NCBI GenBank assembly: GCA_026386955.1 | Contig: JAPLMQ010000168.1 | Location: 1 to 33,541 of the forward strand | DNA: 33,541 bases | Source of the DNA: Planctomycetota bacterium | Lineage (GTDB): Bacteria; Planctomycetota; Phycisphaerae; Phycisphaerales; Phycisphaeraceae | Direction of reading: 5' to 3' | Shown: positions 1 to 6,801 of the stretch, one piece after another | Numbering within the stretch: the stretch's first letter is position 1 | Layout of the letters: every line of letters starts with the position of its first letter | Translations under genes and position numbers: made by a program | Notes under the pieces: generated by a model | Seen by the model: only the letters and a program-made list of their open reading frames with translations | Told to the model about the DNA's origin: nothing | The model's database searches: none

Positions 1-362
1 AGCCGCCAGTCCGAGGGCTGGCTGGCCAGGCGCTCGTCCACCACCCGCTGGCCGGGGCGATCCCACACCGACAGCTTCATCGCCACGTCGTGGGCCAGGG
101 CGTCCTGGTCGTCCTGGTGGGCGTAGCCCAACGCCAACGCGTAGAGGTGCTGACGCAGCAGTTCGGTCTGGGTGTATCGGATTTGTCGTGGGTCACGCGG
201 GTCGGTGAGCTGCGCCGCCAGGTCCGCCGTCAGGCTCAGGCGGTGATCGGCCTCGCGAAGCAGCAGCGTCCCGGCGTCGGAGGTGATGCGGTCATCGGCC
301 CACCGCAGCTTGATCGACTGGTTGAACTTGGGCTCGAAGAGCCATCCTTGGCCTTCACCCAT
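1..362 (-). CDS. IS1380-family transposase, N-terminal part (runs off the window edge)
   Basis: The reverse strand reads without a stop from an ATG at 362 to the window edge, giving about 120 residues that begin MGEGQGWLFEPKFNQ. The segments TSDAGTLLLREADHRL, LTADLAAQLTDPRDP and HQDDQDALAHDVAMKL match the well-known start of IS1380-type DDE transposases, which excise and reinsert their own element. A strong ribosome binding site (GGGAGGT) lies 7 bases before the ATG. The catalytic DDE residues lie beyond the window, so I cannot say whether the gene is intact. The 110-130 bases upstream of the start contain AT-richer sequence around 455-480 (an ATAAACC/GGGTTTAT-like stretch) that could be the end of the element, but no second end is available for comparison. 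Confidence 0.85.
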   Translation of the reverse strand, partial: MGEGQGWLFEPKFNQSIKLRWADDRITSDAGTLLLREADHRLSLTADLAAQLTDPRDPRQIRYTQTELLRQHLYALALGYAHQDDQDALAHDVAMKLSVWDRPGQRVVDERLASQPSDWR

Positions 363-546
363 GGGGTGTACCTCCCGTTCCGTCGGTTGAGGTTCAAATC
401 ACCCTTTATTTACGCAGCCGAACCGGTCGAGGATGGTCGAAAAAGGAAAATCCCGCGAATAAACCGGGGTTATACTATCCATCTACGGCAGGCCAGTGAA
501 GTGGCGATCTCATTATCGACGTCTGGCGTTTGTCAAGGAAACCCGC

Positions 547-813
547 GTGGCCGAAGCATCCCCTGCAACTCCGCCCGCCCCCGACGTCATCGTCCAGGTC
601 AGGGTGCCGGCCGGCGTCAATCCCCAGTTCGCCCAGCTCGCCGTCGTGCTGGGCGTCCAGGTGATCAACATGGTCCGCTCGGGCGTGACCTTGATCTGCT
701 ACCCCAAGGTCATCAAGGGCCAGGACGGCAAGCCCGGGGCCGGGCTCGGGCAGTTCGCCATGCCCGTCCGCGAAGCCGACGACGTCAAGCGGCTCCTGAT
801 GGTGGGCAATTGA
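547..813 (+). CDS. Small hypothetical protein, 88 residues
   Basis: I do not recognise this protein. A GTG at 547 is preceded by AAGGA at 535-539 with a 7-base gap, which is why I prefer it to an upstream in-frame GTG at 496 that has no ribosome binding site. The product is soluble-looking, with a Pro/Ala-rich start and then a compact region containing VIVQVRVPAGVNPQFAQL and LAVVLGVQVINMVRSG. It has no membrane segment and no cysteine pair of note. Third codon positions are GC-rich, as in the clear genes of this window. It lies between an IS1380 end and a broken HTH gene, so it may belong to a decayed mobile element, but this is only context. Confidence 0.45.
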   Translation: MAEASPATPPAPDVIVQVRVPAGVNPQFAQLAVVLGVQVINMVRSGVTLICYPKVIKGQDGKPGAGLGQFAMPVREADDVKRLLMVGN

Positions 814-856
814 ACGCATCGCAGATCGTCAATCCGGCCCCGAGCGAACCCAATTG

Positions 857-1040
857 TCTTGGCCCACGGAAGCGGCGGCGTACCTCAAACTCGACCTGCG
901 GCTGAGGACCCCCGAGCAGGCCCTGCTGCGACTGGCCCGGGCGGGCAAGATCGGCCGCATCCTGGTCTGTGGAACGGTCTCGCTCCGCTGAGACCAGCTC
1001 GACGCCTACGTGACCGGGCAGCTCCCCGCTGTGACCGACT
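857..1040 (+). pseudogene. Broken HTH/excisionase-like gene
   Basis: The frame reads WPTEAAAYLKLDLRLRTP, then a region with LARAGKIGRILV, then an in-frame TGA at 989-991 directly followed by DQLDAYVTGQ. The order EAAAYL ... ARAGKI ... DQLDAY is the typical layout of MerR/excisionase-like (HTH_17) DNA-binding domains, where an R(R/E)DLDAY-type segment closes the domain. The TGA falls where an Arg or Glu codon is expected, so the gene looks inactivated by one substitution. No convincing start codon precedes it in frame. A further open stretch in another frame (about 1104-1217, ending VVQAQQAWEKLARQK) may be the shifted tail of the same gene. Confidence 0.45.
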
Positions 1041-1720
1041 CGGCCCCACGGCGGGGTTCCGGTCGCCAAATACCAAGTGCGTGTCTGCACCAGGTTTTGG
1101 ATCAGTCATAATCCTCCCCTGATCGAGCGCGCCAGGGCGCGATACGCACCACGCGAGGCGGCCAAGTTCGTCGTCCAGGCGCAGCAAGCCTGGGAGAAGC
1201 TCGCCCGCCAGAAATGACCGTCCGCCACCATACACCGCCACATCGCACTTGGCGGCCACTGGCGCCTTCGTCGCGCCTCTACCATCCATCTTCCTCTCGC
1301 CAATGTTGAACCACCCGCCGTTCGCTGCGACTTCTCCCGAAGGGGCATGGCGGCTTGGGGTGCGAGATCTTGTTGCGCCTTGGAAGCGGTTCCCGCGGCA
1401 ATCCTTCACCTCGAAAAGTGCGAGTGAAAGGCGTGAAAGCTCATCTTTTGGCTGCGCGATTCCGAAATAGATGTCGCACCGATCATTCATGACATGAAGG
1501 GCTTTGTGACAAGCCCGACAGCGCAGAACATCAGTTCAAGTCCGACGAGCAAGCAGACCCTTCAACCAGCCAGCGGGGCCCCGATGCCCGTGCTGGCCTC
1601 CACACACCTGAAAGCCAGGCAACGAATCGAAGGGTTTCGTTTCATGTCGGAGGTGGCCCCCGGCAGACGGAATGGCTTTGGTCCCACAGAATTGCGCAGG
1701 GCGGGATCACCCTCACCCAC
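1041..1720. other. Degenerate stretch without a supported gene
   Basis: About 680 bases in which no frame gives a recognisable product. The plus strand has a short open tail to 1217, and the minus strand has a short open stretch at about 1395-1526 containing LRCRACHKALHV, a lone zinc-finger-like cysteine motif without a partner. Composition is less GC-rich and less codon-structured than in the genes on either side. I read it as decayed sequence between mobile-element remnants. Confidence 0.5.
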
Positions 1721-1903
1721 CCGCGAGGAATCGGTGTAGGTGGTGGCGTCGGCGGCCAGGTCCGCGATCTTGAAGAAAGGACCGTCCCCGTCCGAGCGGT
1801 CCAGCCGGTAGCCGCCGAGGACGTCGCTGGCGGCGTCCCAATCCAGCTTGATCGCATGCTCGCCCTGGGCTTCCGCGACCAGGTTCTGCGGTGTTTCCGC
1901 CGG
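1721..1903 (-). pseudogene. Fibronectin type III domain fragment
   Basis: The reverse strand encodes about 61 residues with the classic Fn3 core: a PxNL strand (ETPQNLVAEAQ), the conserved Trp strand (IKLDWDAASD), a GGYRLDRSDGDGPF strand and IADLAADATTYTDSS. This is the form found in large secreted or surface proteins. It breaks off after TYTDSS, before the expected TYxYRV strand, and what follows does not look like Fn3. Upstream in frame there is only a short extension without a signal peptide. I therefore call it a relic of a larger surface protein rather than a working gene. Confidence 0.6.
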
Positions 1904-2030
1904 ACCAGCCGCGCGCGTGAGTGTCGTCAGATGCTCGAACCGTGACATCCCCGCGAGCCCCCGCGGTGTCCATGGCTGTGATCCACCATAGGTCAGGGGG
2001 ATCACCCCGATTTGTCGGGCAAAAAGACTT

Positions 2031-2063
2031 AGGGCGATCCGCAAGAGTCGCCCTTGTTTTTTT
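2031..2063 (+). terminator. Rho-independent terminator, probably bidirectional
   Basis: AGGGCGA at 2031-2037 pairs with TCGCCCT at 2048-2054, and a run of seven T follows after TG. On the opposite strand the same hairpin is followed by AAGTCTTTTT. It would isolate the haem-protein operon promoter just downstream from transcription of the decayed region upstream. Confidence 0.65.
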
Positions 2064-2086
2064 CTTGGATTCCGCGCTGGACACTT

Positions 2087-2127
2087 ACATCCCCGCGCAA
2101 TGCATTGGGGATGTCAACGGCTATAAT
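2087..2127 (+). promoter_or_regulatory. Promoter with overlapping inverted repeat (candidate operator) before the lipoprotein-ResB-CcsA operon
   Basis: A perfect TATAAT lies at 2122-2127. The -35 position, about 17 bases upstream (2098-2104), is poor (AATGCA-like) and sits inside a perfect 8-bp inverted repeat, ACATCCCC at 2087-2094 and GGGGATGT at 2107-2114. A weak -35 covered by a dyad is the usual layout for a regulator binding site, either an activator or a repressor. The first gene starts 93 bases after the -10 box. The sequence features are directly seen; the regulatory role is inferred. Confidence 0.45.
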
Positions 2128-2219
2128 CGTGTCCTGCCAAGCTGCCCCGACCGTGTCCCGGCGGCGCCGCTGCCAGTGCTCCCGCCCATGCCTCGCGTGC
2201 CCGACCAGGACCAGAATCC

Positions 2220-3563
2220 TTGACTCGAATCCGCCTGCTGTTGCTGGGTGCATCCATCGCGTGGCTCGTTGCGCCGCTTGCGGGGTGCGACGAGGAGAAG
2301 CCGAAGGTGACCTACGTCTCGAAGGAGGAGACGCAGGCGGACACCAAAGCCGCGGAGCAGTTTGGGCCCGGGATGGGCATGCCCGCCGCCGGCGCGCAGG
2401 GCGCACCAGGCATCGCGGCCGGGCCGGCTTCCGGCGTGGCGTTGCAGTGGGCGGTCCCCAAGGGTTGGACGCGCCAGCCCGACGCGCCGATGCGTTACGC
2501 GACATTCAAGTTCGGGCCCGAAGGCGCGCAGGGCGAGGTGACGGTGTCCTCGCTTCCGCCGGGGGCCTCGGACGTGCTGCGGAACGTCCGGCGATGGCGC
2601 GGTCAGTTGGGTTTGCCCGACGCCCCGGACACGGAGGTGATGAAGGGGGTCTCCGAGCCCATGAAGGTCGACGACGCGGAGACGCGGCTGGTCGAAATCC
2701 TTGGCCCCGAGAATCCCGTCGCGCCGCCGGCCACGACGATGCCCGGCTCCGCGCCGCCCCCGGCCGCGCCCGCCGCGTCGCCCGCGAAGCCCCTCGCGCG
2801 GCAGCGCATGCTCACGGCCATCCTCTCCCGCCCCAGCGAAGTCTGGTTCTTCAAGCTGGTCGGCCCCGAGGCGATGGTCGAGGAACAGAAAAAGACCTTT
2901 GTCGACTTTGTGCTTTCGGTCAAGTTCGTCGCGCAGGAGGGCGAAGCGGCCTCCGCCGGGAACGCCCCCGGAAGTGTCCCCGGCATGGCCCCCGGCATGG
3001 GTCCCGTCGGCTCGACCGACCCGCATGCGGGCATCGACCCCCACGCCGCGCCGCCCTTGTTGCCGCTCGCAGCTCCGCCCGCCGCGCGCGGAACCGGGCC
3101 CGCCCCGGGCGTCGACGGGTGGGAGGTTCCCGTGGCGTGGAAGGTCGTGCCCAACGGCGGGCCGTTCCGCGTCGCGGCGTTCCGCGTCGGGGGCAACAAG
3201 CCCGTCGAATCGGCCGAGATCGTCATCACCAGCTTCTCGGGCGGGGTCGGGTCGCTGCTCGACAACATCAACCGCTGGCGCGGCCAGGTCGGCCTCGAGC
3301 CCGTGGCCGACCCCAAGGACCAGCCCGCCGAGGCCCTCGCCAAGAACGCGGACCCCGCGGTGGTCTTCGACATCGTGGGCCCGGCCAGCCAGCCTCCCGA
3401 AAAGCGGCACATCGTCGTGGCGATGATCATCCACGGCGAGCAATCGTGGTTCGTCAAGATGACCGGCGGGCAGGAGGTCGTCGCCGCGCAGAAGCCCACG
3501 TTCACCACTTTTGTCCGCTCCCTGCGCTTCAGCAACGCGAGCAACGGAGGCGGCGGTGGCTAA
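2220..3563 (+). CDS. Two-domain lipoprotein linked to cytochrome c maturation
   Basis: The product has 447 residues and starts at TTG. It has a lipoprotein signal peptide with the lipobox PLAGC (Cys23), so it is probably anchored to a membrane on the outer side. After a Gly/Pro/Met-rich spacer it carries two copies of one domain, about 75-237 and 300-437. Matching landmarks are RWRGQLGL (125-132) and RWRGQVGL (352-359), and SEVWFFKLVG versus EQSWFVKMTG followed by KTFVDFVLSVKF versus PTFTTFVRSLRF. A Pro/Ala linker joins the copies. I know of no biochemical role for this domain. The gene overlaps resB by 8 bases and shares its operon, which suggests a job in cytochrome c assembly or in handling the cytochromes encoded downstream. 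It has no CxxCH motif and no CxxC thioredoxin motif. Confidence 0.8.
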   Translation: MTRIRLLLLGASIAWLVAPLAGCDEEKPKVTYVSKEETQADTKAAEQFGPGMGMPAAGAQGAPGIAAGPASGVALQWAVPKGWTRQPDAPMRYATFKFGPEGAQGEVTVSSLPPGASDVLRNVRRWRGQLGLPDAPDTEVMKGVSEPMKVDDAETRLVEILGPENPVAPPATTMPGSAPPPAAPAASPAKPLARQRMLTAILSRPSEVWFFKLVGPEAMVEEQKKTFVDFVLSVKFVAQEGEAASAGNAPGSVPGMAPGMGPVGSTDPHAGIDPHAAPPLLPLAAPPAARGTGPAPGVDGWEVPVAWKVVPNGGPFRVAAFRVGGNKPVESAEIVITSFSGGVGSLLDNINRWRGQVGLEPVADPKDQPAEALAKNADPAVVFDIVGPASQPPEKRHIVVAMIIHGEQSWFVKMTGGQEVVAAQKPTFTTFVRSLRFSNASNGGGGG

Positions 3564-4686
3564 CGCGTTCGCGAGAATCCTTAAGCCCCTGGCCTCGCTC
3601 CGGCTCACCGTCGCCCTGCTCGCCATGGCGATGCTGCTGGTCTTCTTCGGCACGCTCGCCCAGCAGCACCAAGGCATCTGGACCGTCCAGAAGCGCTACT
3701 TCCACACGCTGATCATCTGGGGCTTCGGCCCGCCTCTGCCCGGCGGCTTCCTCATCGGCGGCATGCTGCTGGTGAACCTCCTGGCGGCGCACGCGACGCG
3801 CTTCAAGCTTGCGTGGAACCGCACCGGCATCCTGCTCATCCACGTCGGCATCATCCTGCTCCTGGTGGGCGAGATCATCACCGGCATCTTCGCCCTCGAG
3901 ACCCAGATGGCGGTCCCGCAGGGCAAGACGGTCGACTACACCTTCGACGTCCGCCGGCCCGAGATCGCGGTCGTCGACACCTCGGGCACGAACCAGGACC
4001 GCGTGGTGACCATTCCGCTCGCGCTGCTCCGCGACGGGAACGTGGTCCGCGACGCGAACCTGCCCTGCGAGGTGCTGATCGAGAAGTTCGTGGCCAACTC
4101 TCGCATCGCGGGTCCGATGCAACAGGGACCCGGCGTGCTGCGCCTGGCCGACCGCGAGGCCGGGACCAACATCGGCATCGTCCCGCTGCCCGACGAGACC
4201 GACGCGCAGAGGGTCAACATGCCGGCGGCCTTCGTCTCGCTCCGCTCCGGGGGCGAGCGGCTGGGCACTTGGCTGGTCTCGCTCGAGTTCGGGCCCCAGC
4301 CCTTCGAGGCGGGCGGGAAGCAGTACCTCATCTCGCTGCGCTACCGACGGCATCACGTGCCATACGGGATCCATCTGGTGAAGTTCACGCACAAGTCGTA
4401 CCCCGGGACGGACATTCCCCAGGAGTTCTCCAGCCAGGTGGAGATCGTGAACCCCGCGCAGAGCGAGAAGCGCGAGGCCCTGATCTCGATGAACAGCCCG
4501 CTGCGGTACGACGGCAAGACTTTCTATCAGGCGGGGTTCGCGGACAACGACACGACGACAATCCTGCAGGTGGTCGAGAACCCCGGCGTCTGGCTGCCCT
4601 ACGCCTCGTGCGCCCTGGTGGGCTGCGGGATGCTGTTCCACTTCCTGCTGATGCTCGGAAAGTTCCTCGCAAGGAAGGCGTCGTGA
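3556..4686 (+). CDS. resB: ResB-family cytochrome c biogenesis protein (system II)
   Basis: The product has 376 residues from a GTG at 3556, chosen because GGAGG lies 5 bases upstream; an upstream in-frame start at 3511 lacks this. ResB (Ccs1) works with CcsA/ResC to move haem out of the cell and attach it to apocytochrome CxxCH motifs. The protein shows the family layout: three membrane segments in the first 130 residues (LTVALLAMAMLLVFFGTLA; FLIGGMLLVNLLAAHA; GILLIHVGIILLLVGEI), a large periplasmic beta-rich domain with LRYDGKTFYQAGF near its end, and a last membrane segment with GMLFHFLLML. His residues in the third and last membrane segments fit haem-handling positions in the family. It is rather short for a ResB. 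It overlaps its neighbours on both sides. Confidence 0.88.
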   Translation: MANAFARILKPLASLRLTVALLAMAMLLVFFGTLAQQHQGIWTVQKRYFHTLIIWGFGPPLPGGFLIGGMLLVNLLAAHATRFKLAWNRTGILLIHVGIILLLVGEIITGIFALETQMAVPQGKTVDYTFDVRRPEIAVVDTSGTNQDRVVTIPLALLRDGNVVRDANLPCEVLIEKFVANSRIAGPMQQGPGVLRLADREAGTNIGIVPLPDETDAQRVNMPAAFVSLRSGGERLGTWLVSLEFGPQPFEAGGKQYLISLRYRRHHVPYGIHLVKFTHKSYPGTDIPQEFSSQVEIVNPAQSEKREALISMNSPLRYDGKTFYQAGFADNDTTTILQVVENPGVWLPYASCALVGCGMLFHFLLMLGKFLARKAS

Positions 4687-6416
4687 AAGAACCCAGCGAG
4701 AAGGCGAGCCCCGTGAGACAGTGGAGCGCCCCGGCCATCGCGCTGCTGGCGGGCCTGGCGATGGTCGTCTTCGCGTTCCTGCCGCGTCAGACGCCGAGTT
4801 CCTTTGACGTGGACGCCGGCGGGCGTGCCGACGCGCGGTACGCCTACGACCTCGACGCCTTCGGCACGCTGCCCGTGCTGCACGAGGGGCGCGTCAAGCC
4901 GATCGACACCGTCGCCCGCTGGACGCTGATCCAGGTGAGCAACCGCTCGAGCATCGCGGGGCGATCGGCGACGCAGTGGCTCCTCGACATCGTCGCCCGG
5001 CCGGAGGAGGCCGCGAAGCTCGAGGTCTTCCGGATCGACCATCCCGAAGTCAAGGCCCTGCTGGGCGCCGCGAACGAGTCGAAGAAGTACTTCTCGCCCG
5101 CCGACATCGCCGCCGCCAACGAGAAGCTTGCCGAGCAGTTCACGCTGACCGCGAACGTGGAGGCCAAGGACCGGAACCTTTACCAGTCGAAGCTCGCGGA
5201 ACTGAGTTCGCGGATCGCGCGGTACCGGGAGCTCGCCGCGCTGGCCTCGGTCACGCCGACGCTCTCCCCGGCCGACGTCGAGGACGTGGCCCAGGGGCGT
5301 CAGCCCGCCAAGGAGAGCGTCGACGCGTTCAGCGCGATCTTATCCGCCTATGCGCAGCAGAGACCCGCCGACTTCAACGCGGCGGTCAACGACTACCGGG
5401 CCCACGTCGAGCAGGCTTGGCCGAAGACCGGGCGGGCCGCGACTTTCGAGGCCTATTTCCACCGTGTCGAACCCTTCATCACCACCATGACGCTCTATGT
5501 CGGCACATTCCTGCTCGCCTGCTTCTCCTGGCTCGGGTGGCGCAGGCCGCTCTGGCGGGCGGCGATGCTCGTGCTGCTTCTCGCCCTCGCGGTGCACACC
5601 TTCGGACTTTCCGCCCGCGTCTGGATCCACGGCCGCCCGCCCGTCACCAACCTCTACGCCTCCGCCATCTTCATCGGGTGGGGCGCGGTGGTGATGGCCC
5701 TGTGCGTGGAGTTGATCCACCGCAACGGCATCGGCTCGGCGACGGCGGCGGTGATCGGCTTCGCCACGCTGATCATCGCCCACCATCTCGACGACGGCGA
5801 CAACATGGAGGCCGTGCGGGCGGTGCTCGCGACCAACTTCTGGCTCTCCACCCACGTCGTCGTGGTCACGCTGGGCTACGCCGCGACGTTCCTCGCGGGG
5901 TTCGTCGCCACCGCGTCGATCTGCTTCGGCACGGGCGTGGCGATCCGCAACCGCCTCAAGGGCGCAAGCCAGCCCGACCTCGCCAAGGACTTCGCGCGGA
6001 TCGTCTACGGCATCATCTGCTTCGCGACCCTCCTGAGCTTCGTGGGCACTGTGCTGGGCGGGATCTGGGCCGACCAGTCCTGGGGACGCTTCTGGGGATG
6101 GGACCCCAAGGAGAACGGCGCGCTGCTGATCGTCCTCTGGAACGCGCTGATCCTCCACGCCCGCTGGGGCGGGCTGGTCCGCGAGCGCGGCATCGCGGTC
6201 CTCGCCGTGTTCGGGAACGTCGTCACATCCTGGTCGTGGTTCGGCGTCAATATGCTCGGGGTCGGGCTCCACTCCTACGGCTTCATGGACGGCGGGTGGG
6301 CGTGGCTGTCGGGGTTCATGATCAGCCAACTGCTGGTCATGGCCGTCGGCGCGATTCCCGTCGCGGTCTTCGCCGGGCCAAACCACGCCGCCGCACGCCC
6401 AACGCCGGCGGCATAA
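4683..6416 (+). CDS. ccsA: CcsA/ResC cytochrome c haem-transport protein (system II)
   Basis: The product has 577 residues and starts at a GTG overlapping the resB stop (GTGA), so translation is coupled. The C-terminal 310 residues are a typical CcsA membrane domain: GRPPVTNLYASAIFIGW, then the Trp-rich WWD-type haem-binding loop (SWGRFWGWDPKENGAL), and His residues in LSTHVVVV and GLHSYGF that fit external and internal haem ligands. An N-terminal membrane segment (about 12-32) is followed by a long soluble insert (about 40-260) containing LPVLHEGRVKPIDTVAR. From memory, this insert occurs in the longer CcsA proteins of Bacteroidetes and planctomycetes. Together with ResB it would load haem onto the 66 CxxCH motifs encoded downstream. 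Confidence 0.9.
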   Translation: MKEPSEKASPVRQWSAPAIALLAGLAMVVFAFLPRQTPSSFDVDAGGRADARYAYDLDAFGTLPVLHEGRVKPIDTVARWTLIQVSNRSSIAGRSATQWLLDIVARPEEAAKLEVFRIDHPEVKALLGAANESKKYFSPADIAAANEKLAEQFTLTANVEAKDRNLYQSKLAELSSRIARYRELAALASVTPTLSPADVEDVAQGRQPAKESVDAFSAILSAYAQQRPADFNAAVNDYRAHVEQAWPKTGRAATFEAYFHRVEPFITTMTLYVGTFLLACFSWLGWRRPLWRAAMLVLLLALAVHTFGLSARVWIHGRPPVTNLYASAIFIGWGAVVMALCVELIHRNGIGSATAAVIGFATLIIAHHLDDGDNMEAVRAVLATNFWLSTHVVVVTLGYAATFLAGFVATASICFGTGVAIRNRLKGASQPDLAKDFARIVYGIICFATLLSFVGTVLGGIWADQSWGRFWGWDPKENGALLIVLWNALILHARWGGLVRERGIAVLAVFGNVVTSWSWFGVNMLGVGLHSYGFMDGGWAWLSGFMISQLLVMAVGAIPVAVFAGPNHAAARPTPAA

Positions 6417-6801
6417 CAGGCGCGGCAGCGGCCCGGAATCGACATCTCCAGCCGATTGAGGTTGCTCGTGTCGGCGTCGAATCGTGCGCGGCAGGCCCGC
6501 TGAGCGCCTCTCCCGCTCGCGGCGAACAATCCACTTTCCCGCCCTCGCCTCCGTCGCTGTTTGGCGATCGCGCCAACCCACTGCGAGGCCGGCAACCCTT
6601 CCAGCCGAAACAATCGTCACAGGCCGCCCAAGCGGTCCAGTGGGTGATATCAGCGCTCCTTTCCTGCTGAATGCGATGTCTGGGGAAATCAGGTTAACCG
6701 GGTTGGCTGGACCGCCGATTCGTCGGTTATCTGGCGGATTGCCACGTTCGGCGCGATCAGTCGGTATGAACTGAATCCGGGGCCAAGCGGCGGGAAACCG
6801 C
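6417..6801. other. Intergenic region between ccsA and the electron-transfer genes
   Basis: 385 bases without a supported gene. I see no terminator with a T-run after ccsA. Two weak promoter-like pairs can be proposed: TTGGCT with TTATCT 18 bases later (about 6703-6732), and TTGCCA at 6739-6744 with TATGAA at 6765-6770, whose 20-base spacing is too long to be convincing. A separate promoter for the next four genes is plausible but not shown. Confidence 0.35.

Noticed and set aside
1395..1526. Minus-strand stretch with LRCRACHKAL as a haem-binding or zinc-finger gene
   Set aside because: A single CxxCH in a short frame without a signal peptide or a second cysteine pair. It is most likely chance in decayed sequence.
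3813..4682. Extension of the ccsA frame upstream across resB
   Set aside because: It overlaps the clear ResB coding sequence in another frame and has no membrane pattern. The GTG at 4683 fits stop/start coupling.
6484..6774. Short plus-strand frame of 96 codons between ccsA and the oxidoreductase gene
   Set aside because: It has no ribosome binding site, no recognisable motif and no codon bias like its neighbours.
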